From NCBI GenBank assembly GCA_022702545.1, contig JAHRBC010000008.1, forward strand, positions 496,001-560,000: a DNA stretch of 64,000 bases, read 5' to 3'. The DNA is from Phycomyces nitens (taxonomy: Eukaryota > Mucoromycota > Mucoromycetes > Mucorales > Phycomycetaceae). The translations under genes were made by a program, and so were the position numbers. Numbering within the stretch: position 1 is the stretch's first letter; the number at the start of each line of letters is the position of its first letter. The notes under the pieces were generated by a model. The model saw only the letters and a program-made list of their open reading frames with translations, did not search any database and had not been told where the DNA came from. Below, in pieces: positions 10,901 to 23,209 of this stretch.

Positions 10901-12730
10901 GTAATCTTCAAAAAAGGAGCCCTCTTTTAGTGTAGCTTATCTCACCTGTTTCTGTAATTAGGTGGGCACAACTTCGTTCTACTGATAGACGTTCCACAAA
11001 GGGTGAACTGCGCTATACAGCCGAGTTCTTACCTGTGCTCTCTATCCCCCAGAGCCCTACTCCAGAAGACGAAGATGCACAAGGCAATGAGGAACCACCT
11101 TTGAAAGACTTGCATGGTTCCTATACAAGGTACACTCCTGACAATCTGGTTGACTTGATATCCTATCGCTCGGGTATAATCAAGGTCAAGATACACGAGG
11201 TTTCTCTCCCACAAGTGGCAGTAGCATATTGCCGTCTTGTGGTAGATTCTCTCAGCCCCCAGTACAAGACTTCCAAAATGAGAGGAAAGGATCTCAAGTT
11301 TGAGGAAATTGGAGATGCGTTCATAAAGGAAACCGACTTTTCTCGAGTGGCTGTTGAGATCAAGCCAGCATCCTCTGATGAAAAGGATGATGACAAGATT
11401 GGTTATTGGGTTGATTCTGCTGGCAAGATCATTCGAAGAATACAACAACAAAGACGTCGCCAAAAGCAAGGTTTTGAGGTCACTTCCAAGGGAGACTGGT
11501 ACCCATTAATGGGAACAGACGCTCCTGGCCGTATTCGATTGAGCTTTGACTATATTCCCTTGTCAAACTTTGTCCTGAATCCAGATGAGAGCTTGGAAAG
11601 TATGTGATTTATCAAACAAGGGAGGATTATACTGATCAAATGTTGGTTCTTATAGATCAAGGCAACCTCACCGTGACACTTGTGAGTGCCACAAACCTGA
11701 TGGCTGCCGATAAGTCTGGTACTAGCGACCCATATGTTGTCTTTACTGTCAATGGAGAGCGTGTTCACCGAAGTGCTGTCATCAAAAAGACCTTGAATCC
11801 TGTCTGGAAAAACGAAGTGTTTACGGTTGCTATCCAATCTCGGGTGACGGCCAGTTTGAGAATCGAAGTCTTTGACTGGAATCAGATCAAGGGACATGAC
11901 CCAATTGGATCTGGTGGTATTACTATCAGAGGCGATATGGTAGAGAGCTTTGAGTCTCGAGACGCATTTATTCCACTGGACGGTGTGGCCGGTGTATCTG
12001 GCAGTGTGCGTGTTCGGTTCATGTGGCAGCCGAAGTTGTTGATCAACAAAAAAACCCAGACTTCTGTTCTTGGAGACAATCGAATGTACACCAGTGAACT
12101 GCCCGAATCTGTTCCAGAGTTGCCTAGCAACACAGCTCGACAATCATCGATTTTTGATGTATCTGGTGAAAGTGGTATCAGTAGCAGCAACCGTTCAGAC
12201 AATGAGTCAGTCAGAACCAACCCACGGTTCAGCATCGACACTAGCTCCATCATAAGTTCTTCCATGGACGCCTCGGGTGGGAGTGAATCCGAGGGCGTGA
12301 ATGGACTGGCAATTGTTCAGATCATAGAGGCCAGAGGGCTGCGTGGGGTTGATAAGGGTGGAACGAGTGACCCGTTTGTGCGTGTGGTTGTTGGAAAGAG
12401 CCCCGTCTACAAGACCAAGGTCATTAAAAAGACTCTGGCTCCTGAATGGTAAGAGATCCATGAAATTCATTTGATATGTTTTAACCCATGGCTTATTCTA
12501 GGCACGAGATGTTCTCGGTGCCTGTGTCCAATCAACCTACTGTCTTTGACTTTAAGGTTAAAGACCACAATAAGTTAAAGCATTCCATAGATCTTGGCCA
12601 ATGTAGATGGAACATTTGGGACCTGCTACACGTGGAAGATGGCCTTTTTGCGCCCGTAGACATCTGGCTTCCGCTCTATCCTACGGGTAGTGGAGAGTTG
12701 CACCTAAAGATTGAACTGGCGCCTACCTAG
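7924..12730 (+). CDS. Tricalbin / extended-synaptotagmin-like ER-plasma membrane tether (SMP plus five C2 domains)
   Basis: Eleven exons (7924..8512, 8578..8888, 8954..9256, 9324..9444, 9492..9813, 9886..10007, 10061..10462, 10527..10887, 10962..11599, 11656..12448, 12502..12730) give 1,396 residues with all phases closing. An N-terminal cytosolic region is followed by a membrane hairpin (about 170-200). An SMP lipid-transfer domain (about 225-440) comes next, with an FEPVLSALV helix, a GTKPFLVDSVKTYPN strand and an IPGLQGFIADQIHAILGPLL end. Five C2 domains start near residues 442, 590, 724, 1057 and 1270. The fourth and fifth keep Asp-rich loops (DKSGTSDPYV, DKGGTSDPFV) suited to calcium binding. 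Budding yeast tricalbins have fewer C2 domains. The family anchors cortical ER to the plasma membrane and moves lipids. An MSAPINAD start at the first in-frame ATG was chosen. Confidence 0.93.
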
Positions 12731-12954
12731 GCAAATAACCAATTCAAATTAAAATTCAATACCTTTTTGTCCATAATCGCATTGACTTTCTATATTATCT
12801 TTAGCTTATTTGGGAGACCTTTATAAGACGTTACACATCAGCATTGTGGCTTCTCTTGACGGATTAGAACCTTTTGAACTCTTATGAATATATTTATCTT
12901 CTTTCTCTCTTTCTCAATAATAATAATAAAACAACAATAATTCAATTGCTTTAA

Positions 12955-13458
12955 ATGCCTTCGAATGGTAAATAGCCTGCTATACCAATAATCTCAATCT
13001 CAATCTTAATCCTGACTGTGATAGCCCATTATGTCGAGTCTCTGCCTCCCTCGCCCACCATAGAAAACACTGTCAAGACTTCAATGTGCCCACAATGCTA
13101 CCACCATATCGATACCACATCCCCCCCTTCCACCAGTTTCCTCTGCTGTGTTTTCTGGAGGAGTTCGGAGATCCCCTGGAAATGTACCGAATGTGGTTAC
13201 ATGCCAAAGCCAACCCAAGCTTCTGACAACACCGATAAAGTAGCCGATTCTGGCTATCATACGCCTGCAATTGACGAATCCTCGCAACACACAACCATGC
13301 ATGCTCCAGCTCCAGCCTGGGTAGCACGAACAGGTTGGACGCCCCAACCGGATATTAATGTTGTGATCAATCGAGGATTCTGTACAAATTGCGATTCATA
13401 TGTCAAGAAAGAGGGTGAAAACTGCTCTCAGTGCGGGATTCCATTGACCATGAAATGA
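12955..13458 (+). CDS. Small protein with four CxxC pairs (putative zinc-binding), unknown function
   Basis: The open frame has no ATG of its own at its 5' end. A 13-nt first exon (12955..12967, encoding MPSN plus one base) spliced to 13025..13458 gives a 148-residue protein with a clean GT-AG intron of 57 nt. The protein has CPQC and CTEC pairs in the N-terminal half, separated by about 38 residues, and CTNC and CSQC pairs at the C terminus. This suggests two zinc ribbons joined by a polar linker containing the segment ADSGYHTPAID. No catalytic motif or membrane segment is seen and I do not recognise the family. It lies 224 bp downstream of the tricalbin gene on the same strand. Confidence 0.7.
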
Positions 13459-14156
13459 TATAGTTTAGAATCCATGTATACCCCGATTAAAAAGATAAAT
13501 GAGTAATGAGTAATGTATTTTCCAATGTACATAGACACCATGGTCCTACAAAGCAGCTTAATAAAGGAACCAAGGTGGTGGATTAAAGTACTCTTGAAAA
13601 CATTTGGTATAACTTTTATTTTATTTTATTCTGAGGCCATATAAACCAAACATATTACAAAGAGCCCAATTAGTACCATCTATCTAATTACGAGGCTTGT
13701 TGGTCAATAATACTGTGCTCTGTTGCATACCAGAAGCAATTTAATTGATATATAAATTAGTCCAAGGCATAGCTTAGAATATCCATAAACTGGTTCCTGA
13801 ATATCATGGGCTTATTCATCTGCCGCTTTATATTCAAGGAATAATATTACTCTTTATCATCAGAAATACATATAAAGCCGCTTTACGCCTAAACATATAT
13901 ATATACATATATACATATATATATATATATGTCTATAGATGCTTACGGTTGTTCTATCCTTTGGGCTGACTTTGGCAATTGTTACATTTCTTTATTGTCA
14001 TCAAAACTATCCTGCTCAATCCCTCTTTCTCTCTTTTATAAGAACAGTTTTACTACGTCACTGACTTTATGGTGCGTATAGCCACTGCTCAAGACAGCAT
14101 GATTGCATTGGGTGAACTTTGTGGTTTATAGATTACCTTTTAACTTTTCATCAACC
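13459..14156. other. intergenic region with TA-rich microsatellite
   Basis: About 700 bp without a supported gene. It includes an imperfect (TA)n/(CATA)n tract near 13896-13930 and the DPM2 promoter at the right end. Confidence 0.6.
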
Positions 14157-14591
14157 ATGGTAAGATGTCATTTCCAGCCTCCCTCTTTTTTATTACAAGT
14201 ACCAATTACCAGTACATTCACGTCCACAATCTCCACCTTTCTTTTATAACCCACAGTTCTGATTTTTTTAACTAATAATAATCTTGCAATAGGGCACAGG
14301 AACTGACAAGGCAGTTGGTGCCGTCGCGTTTTTTGCCTCTGTTGCAATCTTTACTTACTACACAATCTGGTCCCTATTGATGGTATGCGTATTTACTTAT
14401 TGTAGTCTAGGTCTAACAAGACACAGCCATTTGTAGATGAGGGCCACCCGATGCGCAACTATTTCTTACCCTGGGAATACGCCATTCGCATTCCTCTTAT
14501 TATCCTCATCGTTGGCCTCACCATCATCTTCACATTCCTCGGCCTGGTTATGGTCAAGAGTAAAAATAAGCAAGACAAGAAAGCCAAATAG
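14157..14591 (+). CDS. DPM2: Dolichol-phosphate mannose synthase regulatory subunit DPM2
   Basis: Three exons (14157..14159, 14293..14382, 14427..14591) encode 85 residues, close to the usual DPM2 length. The protein begins MGTGTDKAVG and has two hydrophobic helices: VAFFASVAIFTYYTIWSLLM and a second around IPLIILIVGLTIIFTFLGLV. Between them is the family loop PFVDEGHPMRNYFLPWEYA, and the tail is Lys-rich. DPM2 is the small ER-membrane partner that stabilises dolichol-phosphate mannose synthase, which supplies mannose for GPI anchors and N- and O-glycans. The first coding exon is again just an ATG before GTAAGA. Because the ORF is split into such short pieces the gene is easy to miss. Confidence 0.9.
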
Positions 14592-14924
14592 AAATTCCCA
14601 AAATCCCTCGACTCTCTTATACTTTCGTAAATAAATCTGTGGCTGCATCAGCTAATTAAACTCTGTCCAATCTACATAATCTTTCGATCCACCATACAAC
14701 TGCCTGTAACTATACATATATATACATATATGTAGATATATATATATATATTGGGTCTTTAATTCTCAAGACCTCTTGCTTCAAGACGCCGTGACTCTTC
14801 AATTTCAACGTCTCAAATATTTTTTATTTTATTTCGTTGGTAGACCTTTACTACCGCTTTTGTACATTTCTTTTTTTTTATAAATATTTATATACATATT
14901 TCTTCTACCGCTTAAACAGCCAAA

Positions 14925-16325
14925 ATGCCTGACGCACAACTTCCAGAAAACGTCGAACTCTTGCGTACACGTGTCTTTATCGAACGCGATCGTGTGTTTA
15001 GTGTATGTAGAATGGCCTCTTGAACAAACTAGATTTCTAAATGTAAAATACCAAAAAAACAAAAAATAGGTCAGCGGCAATGATTATCCCCATCAATATC
15101 CTGGAATCAGCAATGCATGGGATCTCGAGACATTCAAAAAGGCAAGTCTGCTTGATTTGGGGCGACTCTAAGCAATCCTACTGACAATTTACCGCAGAAC
15201 TTTAGCATCAAGATCAACCGCTTGTCAGAACATAGTATCGAGTTTGACCTCAAGGGTGTTGACGCCTCTATTGCCAATGCCTTTCGCAGAATCTTGATTG
15301 CTGAAGTAAGTCTTTAACGACATTTGTAAGATCCTGACTGATCCCAAAACCTTGCTAGGTTCCCACCATGGCCATTGAAAAAGTCTATGTCATGAACAAC
15401 ACATCAATCATTCAGGATGAAGTATTGGCACATCGTCTGGGTCTGGTACCCATTCTTGCTGACCCAGCAGCATTTGACTTTAAGGCTGGTATGTTTTTGT
15501 TTTCTTTGGTTGTTGTAGTTAAAAGCAAAATTGACAGAGATGTACCGATTTGTTTATTGTAGAGGAAGATGGGCCTACGGATTTGAACACAATCGTATTT
15601 AGACTCAAGGTTAAATGCGAGCGCAACCCTGATGCTGCAGCCGATGAGACTGACCCATTGAAGCTCTACAAGAACTCAAATGGTGAGTAAAATGCCTGGT
15701 GCTGAACAGCTGCTTATATGACGTTATAGTATACTCAAAGGACTTGGTATGGGAACCCAAGGGTGATCAAGAAGAGAGATTCAAGGATCAGCCCGTCCGC
15801 CCTGTGCATGATGACATTTTGCTCGCAAAGCTTCGTCCCGGACAAGAGGTCGATATGGAATTGCACTGCCACAAGGGTCAGGGCCAGACTCACGCAAAAT
15901 GGTCACCCGTTGCCACAGCATCTTACCGCCTCTTGCCAGAAATCACAATCCTGGAACCAATTACAGGTGATGATGCATACAAGTTCCAAAAGTGCTTTGC
16001 TCCAGGTGTTGTAGATGTCGTAAAGAAGGGCGGCAAGATGGTTGCCAAGGTAGTCAACCCTCGCAAGGACACAGTGAGCAGAGAGGTTTTGCGACACAAG
16101 GAGTTTGAGGACAAGGTACGACTGACAAGAGTCCGAGACCATTTTATCTGTAAGTGAGCCTAGAGAGCATAAAGACAATATCTTTCTAATTACTCGAAAT
16201 TAGTCAATATCGAAACCACAGGCATCATTCCTGCCCAAGATCTCTTTGGCATGGCCATCAATGTGCTTATTGAGAAGATCAAGACCATCCAGCCTGCTCT
16301 TGCCAGTGCTACATCTGCCGCATAA
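14925..16325 (+). CDS. RPC40: RNA polymerase I and III common subunit RPAC1 (AC40)
   Basis: Seven exons (14925..15002, 15070..15141, 15198..15305, 15359..15488, 15563..15682, 15730..16149, 16204..16325) encode 349 residues. The alpha-like dimerisation core is plain: [49 protein letters not shown], then the insert domain and the C-terminal [19 protein letters not shown]1 pairs with AC19 to start assembly of Pol I and Pol III. The intron after exon 2 uses a GC donor (GCAAGT) and a normal AG acceptor; no other donor keeps the frame. The 3' end converges with DAHP synthase, 139 bp between stop codons. Confidence 0.95.
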
Positions 16326-16464
16326 TCTTTGCATTTATTTTTTTATATATATTTTGTTAGACATTCAGAAAAGAAAAGAAAAAGAGAGAGAGATCAAATA
16401 CAAGAAAGCTTTATATTGGTCTTTAAAAGTGTGCTGTACAAGTGAATAAGAAGGGAGATTGGGT

Positions 16465-17704
<1,240 letters not shown>

Positions 17705-18044
17705 GAAGAGAAAGAAAGTATGGTGTTTTGTATATTAAAAATAGGCTGCTTTTATAGCCATTTATAAATATCATTTATAAATATCATATTTATATTTAAA
17801 GCTTGATCTATTAAAAGAAATCAATAATATTTTTAGCCTTTACAAACAAACATATCTCAGCCATGCATGAGCCGCGTTTGGTCTTGAGAATTGCGCAGAT
17901 TATTCAGCCAGTCGATTGGCCCAAAAAGAGCATATTATTATTATTATTATTATTGATAAATAAATAAATCAGTCATCTTCCTGCCTGTGACGCTGTTCCT
18001 TTGCTCCCCTTAATCTTTGTGCTCTTGTTTTAGCCCTTTTGACC
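17705..18044. promoter_or_regulatory. divergent intergenic region between DAHP synthase and MTQ2
   Basis: The 340 bp between two divergent start codons must hold both promoters. It is AT-rich and contains a (TTA)n microsatellite near 17936-17954. No specific site was identified. Confidence 0.5.
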
Positions 18045-19002
18045 ATGATTCCAACGCCAGATCTGTCCCACCTAACCAACAAGGACTTTGACAGGCTGTA
18101 TGAACCCGCAGGTGAGTCATACAGCCAGCTGTCCCCTCCCCTCCCCTCCCCCCAAAAATAATAATAAATAATAAAAATAACATTAACAGGAAAAAAATAA
18201 AGCATAACCATAGCTGACGTATCACCATAGAGGACACCTTTCTGTTGCTAGATTGTCTAGAAGAAGATGCCCTGTGGCTGCAGTCCAACCAGCCTCGAGT
18301 GTGCCTAGAGATTGGGTAGATTGGGTAGATTGATCGCCAATCAACAATCGCTAATCGTCAACTGTGTAGATCTGGATCCGGATGCGTAACTGCAATGCTT
18401 GCAAAGATTATCGGCCAACATAATGCAGGTAGGAATCCCGTTCATCCATCACTGTTTGTTTTGGCTACTTCATATCTATTTATAACCTACATAGTCTACC
18501 TGACTACCGATATCAACCCGTATGCCTGTAGAGCCACCCAACAAACAGCCAAACAGAATGGTGTCAGTCTGGTTGAGCCCATTCAGGCATCGCTTGTTGG
18601 GCCTCTTTTACCACGACTGACCAATCTGGTCGATGTCCTGGTCTTCAACCCACCCTATGCTGTCACTCCCCCCGAAGAAGTCGGTGGAAATGGGATTGAG
18701 GCAGCATGGGCAGGCGGTATTGATGGCAGGCAGGTGATTGATGCTCTGCTTCCATTTGTAGAGGTAAATAAATATAGATGCGCACCTCTCTTGTGCATAA
18801 TCTTTTAACTGGTTCATACATAATGATATAGCATCTATTGGCACCCAAAGGCGTGTTTTATTTGCTCTTGATCAATGAGAACCACCCTCTAGAAGTAGTA
18901 GAAATAATGAAAGGTTATCGAATGGCTGCTGAAATTGTAATGGAACGAAGGGCAGGTAGAGAGAGACAGTATATCCTAAAGATCCAACACCAGACAATAT
19001 GA
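18045..19002 (+). CDS. MTQ2: eRF1 glutamine methyltransferase catalytic subunit (MTQ2 / N6AMT1, HemK2)
   Basis: Five exons (18045..18111, 18231..18315, 18370..18428, 18495..18763, 18832..19002) encode 216 residues, matching the family's usual 210-220. The start MIPTPDLSHLTNKDFDRLYEP and the EDTFLLLD segment are characteristic. The SAM-binding motif EIGSGSGCV is rebuilt exactly across the exon 2/3 junction (about residue 48). TDINPYAC carries the ribose-binding acid, and the catalytic NPPY tetrapeptide is near residue 120 in VLVFNPPYAVTPPEEV. The enzyme works with TRM112 to methylate Gln in the GGQ motif of eRF1. Homologues also methylate histone lysine or other targets, which cannot be judged here. 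Confidence 0.93.
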
Positions 19003-19179
19003 GAATGATCACAATAAACAAGACGCCACCAATCGTTCAATTTATTATCTTTCATTGATTGTGCGTGGTGATTGAGTAAGGGCAGGCAAATGGACCATGG
19101 TATTATAGGCATTCCTTGTAGGTCAATCAATCACAAATATTATTACTCTGCTTATTTGTTTATATGGCCTACTCTAAAC

Positions 19180-19698
19180 TTACGAGCACCAGGTCTTGAT
19201 CGATTGTCTCAAGCCGAGCAGGAATGGGGATCGACGGGCAGTTCTTGGAGATGGTGTGCGATACCAGAGCCACATGTGAGATCCAAGACTCCAGGTCAGT
19301 CCACTCATAAAGGGCACAATAAGCTGGTCTTTGACGACAGCGGACAAGAATATTTGTGTGTATGAAGCCCCCTCTGCCTCCATCTTGGCAATCGACTGGT
19401 TAAATTGTTGCTCAAAGCGCATATCAGGAATGGCAGGTCGTGCTGCTGGGCCTGCATCTCCAAAGTCACTGAGATCATCAACAACCATTCCATCGATATT
19501 TTGATTGTAACTATAGAACTTTTGTTGTTCAAGACGCTGTAGTTCCATCAGACGCGCCAGTTCGTCATCGGAATCTGTCGAGAGTCGTCTAGAGTCTATT
19601 GTGTCATTCTCTTGGATATTTATGTCGTTTGTTATATTGTCAACTGCCTTTACGGAATCGACCACCTTGTCAGCACCAATGGCATCCAAGAAGGACAT
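19180..19698 (-). CDS. DUF1770-like conserved fungal protein
   Basis: A single open frame of 172 codons. The N-terminal half is acidic and low complexity. The segment PDMRFEQQFNQSI followed by VVKDQLIVPFMSGLTWSLGS and a Trp/Tyr-rich WLWYR resembles the pattern of DUF1770 fungal proteins (a DLRFEQSY-type motif, then RDQ and a hydrophobic Trp-rich helix). That match is from memory of the family pattern and is moderate. The last 30 residues are basic. Function is unknown. It is convergent with MTQ2, 177 bp apart, with no intron. Confidence 0.75.
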   Translation of the reverse strand: MSFLDAIGADKVVDSVKAVDNITNDINIQENDTIDSRRLSTDSDDELARLMELQRLEQQKFYSYNQNIDGMVVDDLSDFGDAGPAARPAIPDMRFEQQFNQSIAKMEAEGASYTQIFLSAVVKDQLIVPFMSGLTWSLGSHMWLWYRTPSPRTARRSPFLLGLRQSIKTWCS

Positions 19699-20390
19699 TA
19701 TGTTTTGGTTAAAAAAAAAGGGAAATGGTTTAGTTGGATCTCCGACTATACCTCTTTTGGGACTTCTTGTAAAGAGCCTTGGCCAATAAAAATCACAACT
19801 GCAATAGTCACATTAGGGCATTAATATTAAGATTAGTAAATGCTTGCAAGGTAGCCATGCTTTCATAATAGTGCATCCTGCATGCCTTGAACGTCTATAG
19901 ATCATAAGTGTCAGCAATCAAACCTAATTACAGACAATCAATTGGCCAGTCCAGGCGTACAGGGCACCATGGATAGGAAAAGCATGGGCATCTTGGACAA
20001 TATAGAGCTGTATTGTTATCCAGTCTGGACTACTTTACTGGCATTTTCTTGCAACAAGTCTTATTTACTCTGCAGTGGTGTATAGCTATCAAATATTTGC
20101 CATTAATGTATATCTACAAACCAAACCAAAAAAAAAAAAACAGGACAACCTTTAATTCACTTTTTGGCCCATTGATCTCAAGAGATATTCAAAACTAGTA
20201 AATCCAGCAAAACCAGCTTTATTGAGTACATGATAACCATGGTATTCAGAAAACAATAGCAGCCTTGGAATAAGATATATATATGTATATACATGTCTGA
20301 TACCCTTGTTATACCAACAGCACACTACGTCACACAATAAGGGCCGTAAATGATGCTTGTCTTTTTGACAGTTACCATTCAAGATCAAGA
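19699..20390. other. intergenic region
   Basis: About 690 bp with no supported gene. It includes short A-rich and TA-rich tracts and the promoters of the flanking divergent genes. Confidence 0.5.
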
Positions 20391-21120
20391 ATGCTTTTGA
20401 GTCGAGCAAGACATTCATTTGGCACATTTTCAGGTCCTGTGGCCTTTAAGAACAGGCTGTTTTGTAGACAGTATTCTGTAGCAGAGCAGACTGTCATTGG
20501 AGATGATGATCTATTCCATCGCGTTGATCTGCGAGTCGGCAAGATTATAAAGGTAGATTCCCATGGAGAGGCAGACCATCTCTACATTGAGCAAGGTAAA
20601 CATACTCTGCCCTGATCTGTGGCCTAACAAAGGTCTGCTCTATTCACCAGTGGACCTAAACATGGAACCAACCGAAACTATACCTAACCCTCGGACTATT
20701 GTGAGCGGACTGGCTCCGTATATGCCAAAAGAGTCCTTGTTGGTAAGAAAAAGAGGGCTATTGATCGGTATTTCTGACACGGTTTATTAGAATAAATATG
20801 TAGTGGTAGTAACCAACATGAAGCCAAGCAAATTCAGAGGCGTCTTATCACAGGGAATGCTGCTGGCTGCTGGCAAAGGGGACAAGGTCGAATTGCTTCA
20901 TCCTCCAGCCGCCAGTCAATTGGGCGAGCGTGTGTATCTCTCTAATGTGAACATGGGGGCTGCCGATCCTGTTCTCAAGCCAAAACAGCGTGTATTTGAA
21001 CAAGTTGCCCAAGACCTCAAGACCAATGCATCTCGGACAGCGACTTACAAGGGACATGAACTGTTTACCAGCGCCGGACCAGTAACATGTGAAAGTATTA
21101 TTGATGGACAGATCTCTTGA
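20391..21120 (+). CDS. EMAPII/Arc1-type tRNA-binding domain protein, probably mitochondrial
   Basis: Three exons (20391..20595, 20651..20742, 20791..21120) encode 208 residues. Residues from about 40 form an OB-fold tRNA-binding domain of the EMAPII/Arc1/AIMP1 class: FHRVDLRVGKIIKVDSH, HLYIEQVDLNMEPTE, RTIVSGLAPYMP, VVVVTNMKPSKFRGVLSQGM. After it comes the EMAPII-like C-terminal extension. Known relatives bind tRNA and help aminoacyl-tRNA synthetases. This protein has no synthetase or GST-like domain. Its first 30 or so residues (MLLSRARHSFG through FCRQYSV) are basic, hydroxylated and free of acids, like a mitochondrial presequence. Localisation is inferred only from this. Confidence 0.88.
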
Positions 21121-21210
21121 TTGTCTTTTAGGGTGATGATTCTATAGTGCTCATGATATGTATTCTGTATAACATAATAATAAACATGTATTATAAGGCC
21201 TATTGAAATG

Positions 21211-21246
<36 letters not shown>

Positions 21247-21322
21247 AGAAATATACTGGCATACAAAACGTATAAAAAAGAGTATCTAAATGAACACCAA
21301 TACTTCTTTTTTCAAATCAATC

Positions 21323-21943
21323 ATGCCAGACATTCAAGTAGCCTCTTCAGTGTAAATAATTGATATGGACCCAAAGTACTGAAATATTAAATCATCTCTT
21401 TTTAGCAAGACAGACAATACCACGGTTCCTATCTTGATCCAGCCAAACCGTACCACCCATCGTGCAAAGAAGGATAACACGAAACCAACAGTAGAAACCA
21501 AGACATTTGTTGAAGAAAAAGACGCGACTGAATCAACTCCAGAGGTCGATGCGATGATTGATACAGACAGGGAACCCACCAAACCTACAACCCCCAAGGA
21601 TGACAATAAAGAAGAGCCTGTAAATAGAAAAGGGTACGTTTAAGCAAATATTCAATTATCTTTCTTTTCTTTGGTCTTGCCCTTACTTTTCTTTTTGGTA
21701 TTCATCAGCCATAAATGGGCCCAATCTATTCACAATGCAAAGAATCGGCTAAATAACATTGAGCCTGTCCAGGCTGTGGGTACGACCGTGGCATTTTTCT
21801 TTCCTCTCATTGCAGGAATATTCATCTATTGGCAATTCAGAGCCATCGAGAGTGCGCTTGGAAAGGCTAAAGGAGTTGTATTTCAAGGGACAAATCTGAT
21901 TGTTCAAATGGCATTTTCAAAGATATGCCAGTTATTCCAATAA
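21323..21943 (+). CDS. Small single-pass membrane protein, unknown function
   Basis: Three exons (21323..21351, 21406..21633, 21709..21943) encode 163 residues starting MPDIQVASSV. The first 95 or so residues are polar and rich in Thr, Lys, Glu and Pro, probably disordered. After the second intron the protein reads HKWAQSIHNAKNRLNNIEP, then one hydrophobic segment (about VGTTVAFFFPLIAGIFIYW) and a short tail. The donor of intron 1 was set at GTAAAT because only this keeps the frame. I do not recognise a family. It lies 203 bp downstream of the EMAPII-domain gene on the same strand. Confidence 0.72.
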
Positions 21944-22257
21944 AAAATGGTCGAGTTTCAAGCTGTTTTTTATATATAGCAATATTTGAGTGTTCTAGAT
22001 CATTCCACACAAGATGACTTTTGGGTATTGAATATGGCCAAATATCCATTGCAAATCAATTGGACCCATCATTCTCTCTCTCTCTCTCTCTCAGTCAGCC
22101 TGGACCTCCAGATCTGCTCCTTAAAGCTCTTTATTTCTCTCGACTCCCAGCCAAAGTCTTGATGAAAAATAATGTCAATATATATCCTTCACTAGACTAG
22201 CATGTTGGGGTCAATAGCTGTTTGTGTTCAATCATATCCTATATACAAGGATTATCT

Positions 22258-22854
22258 TTAAATGTCCTGTTCTCCAGAGTCCACAGGAGCGTCTGATGGT
22301 GTCGAGGGTATCCGTGAAGACAAGGAAGATCCAACATAGAATACTGTAAACAGAGCCAGGGCAATGCCTATATAAAAGCACATTTGCCGTTTGTGGCGTG
22401 TAGAGACCATGCGATTCAGTCTTCCAAACGAGTTTTGGAGATTGTCTCCGAGTCCTCCAAATGCGTTTTGCTATGCCAAGCAACAGACTCATGTTTAGCA
22501 ACCGTCCTCCAGCAGTCTGAACAACTTAATGGCTACTTACAGACTCATTCAATAGACGGTCTTGATCCTCTACATCTTGTTGCATCTCAAGTGTAATCTA
22601 GTCTCAATAACACAATAATTTGCCTTCTTGGTGGGTTTCCTCATTATCTTGATTGTGCATCATGGCCAGCTTACATTCTTGAGAGCTGAGAGTTTTGAAC
22701 CTAGTTCATGCATCCTGACATCATTCTGCTGTTCAAACACATAGCCAGTGTCCTTGTTGGTAGAAGCTGATCCATTTGGTCGATTGTTGGCCCTACAGCA
22801 GAGATGAGCAACCGAGGTTTCTGAAAAATAGATTGTAATTCCTACGTGCCACAT
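22258..22854 (-). CDS. BET1/SFT1-type Golgi SNARE
   Basis: Three exons (complement of 22258..22470, 22541..22597, 22675..22854), all phase 0. The spliced protein contains a SNARE helix running from EQQNDVRMHELGSKLSALKN through ITLEMQQDVEDQDRLLNES into QNAFGGLGDNLQNSFGRLNR, with Gln at the zero-layer region (EDQDRLL). A membrane anchor follows (about MCFYIGIALALFTVFYVG). This is the layout of BET1 and SFT1, Qc-SNAREs of ER-Golgi and intra-Golgi traffic. About 20 residues lie beyond the anchor, longer than usual. The N-terminal 20 or so residues (MWHVGITIYF...) look unlike the family, so the true start may be in an upstream exon I could not define. Confidence 0.82.
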
Positions 22855-22936
22855 TATGATGATGATGATATGATGATGATAATATTTGTTCAACACACCT
22901 CGTTATCTTGGCTTTATTCTTTTGGGCTTATTTTTC

Positions 22937-23105
22937 ATGTCTGATTTTAGAATTTTATTGAATTTGTCTTTACGGATCCTGCCAGTAGCAATTGTCGCCT
23001 GCATTTTTCATATTTGGAATTGGTTCCGATCCGGACAAGTTACCGAAAATACCAAACCTACCGGCACAGCCCGGTTAATCTACCAGGTATTTATTTCCTT
23101 ACACC

Positions 23106-23136
<31 letters not shown>

Positions 23137-23177
23137 ACAAATAGTTGGAGTATCTTGAGTGTATATTAAATAAATAA
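22937..23177 (+). CDS. Possible tiny membrane protein (59 residues)
   Basis: An ATG at 22937 opens 50 codons ending at a GT donor after residue Gln50. After an AT-rich intron (23087..23144, containing a TA microsatellite) a short exon (23145..23177) adds LEYLECILNK and a stop, phase 0. The protein has one hydrophobic stretch (ILPVAIVACIFHIW) and a basic, polar tail. No homologue is recognised. It is listed because the frame, ATG and splice signals agree, but a gene this small could be chance. Confidence 0.35.
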
Positions 23178-23209
23178 TAATAATAAGAAAACAAAAAGGG
23201 GTATGCAGG

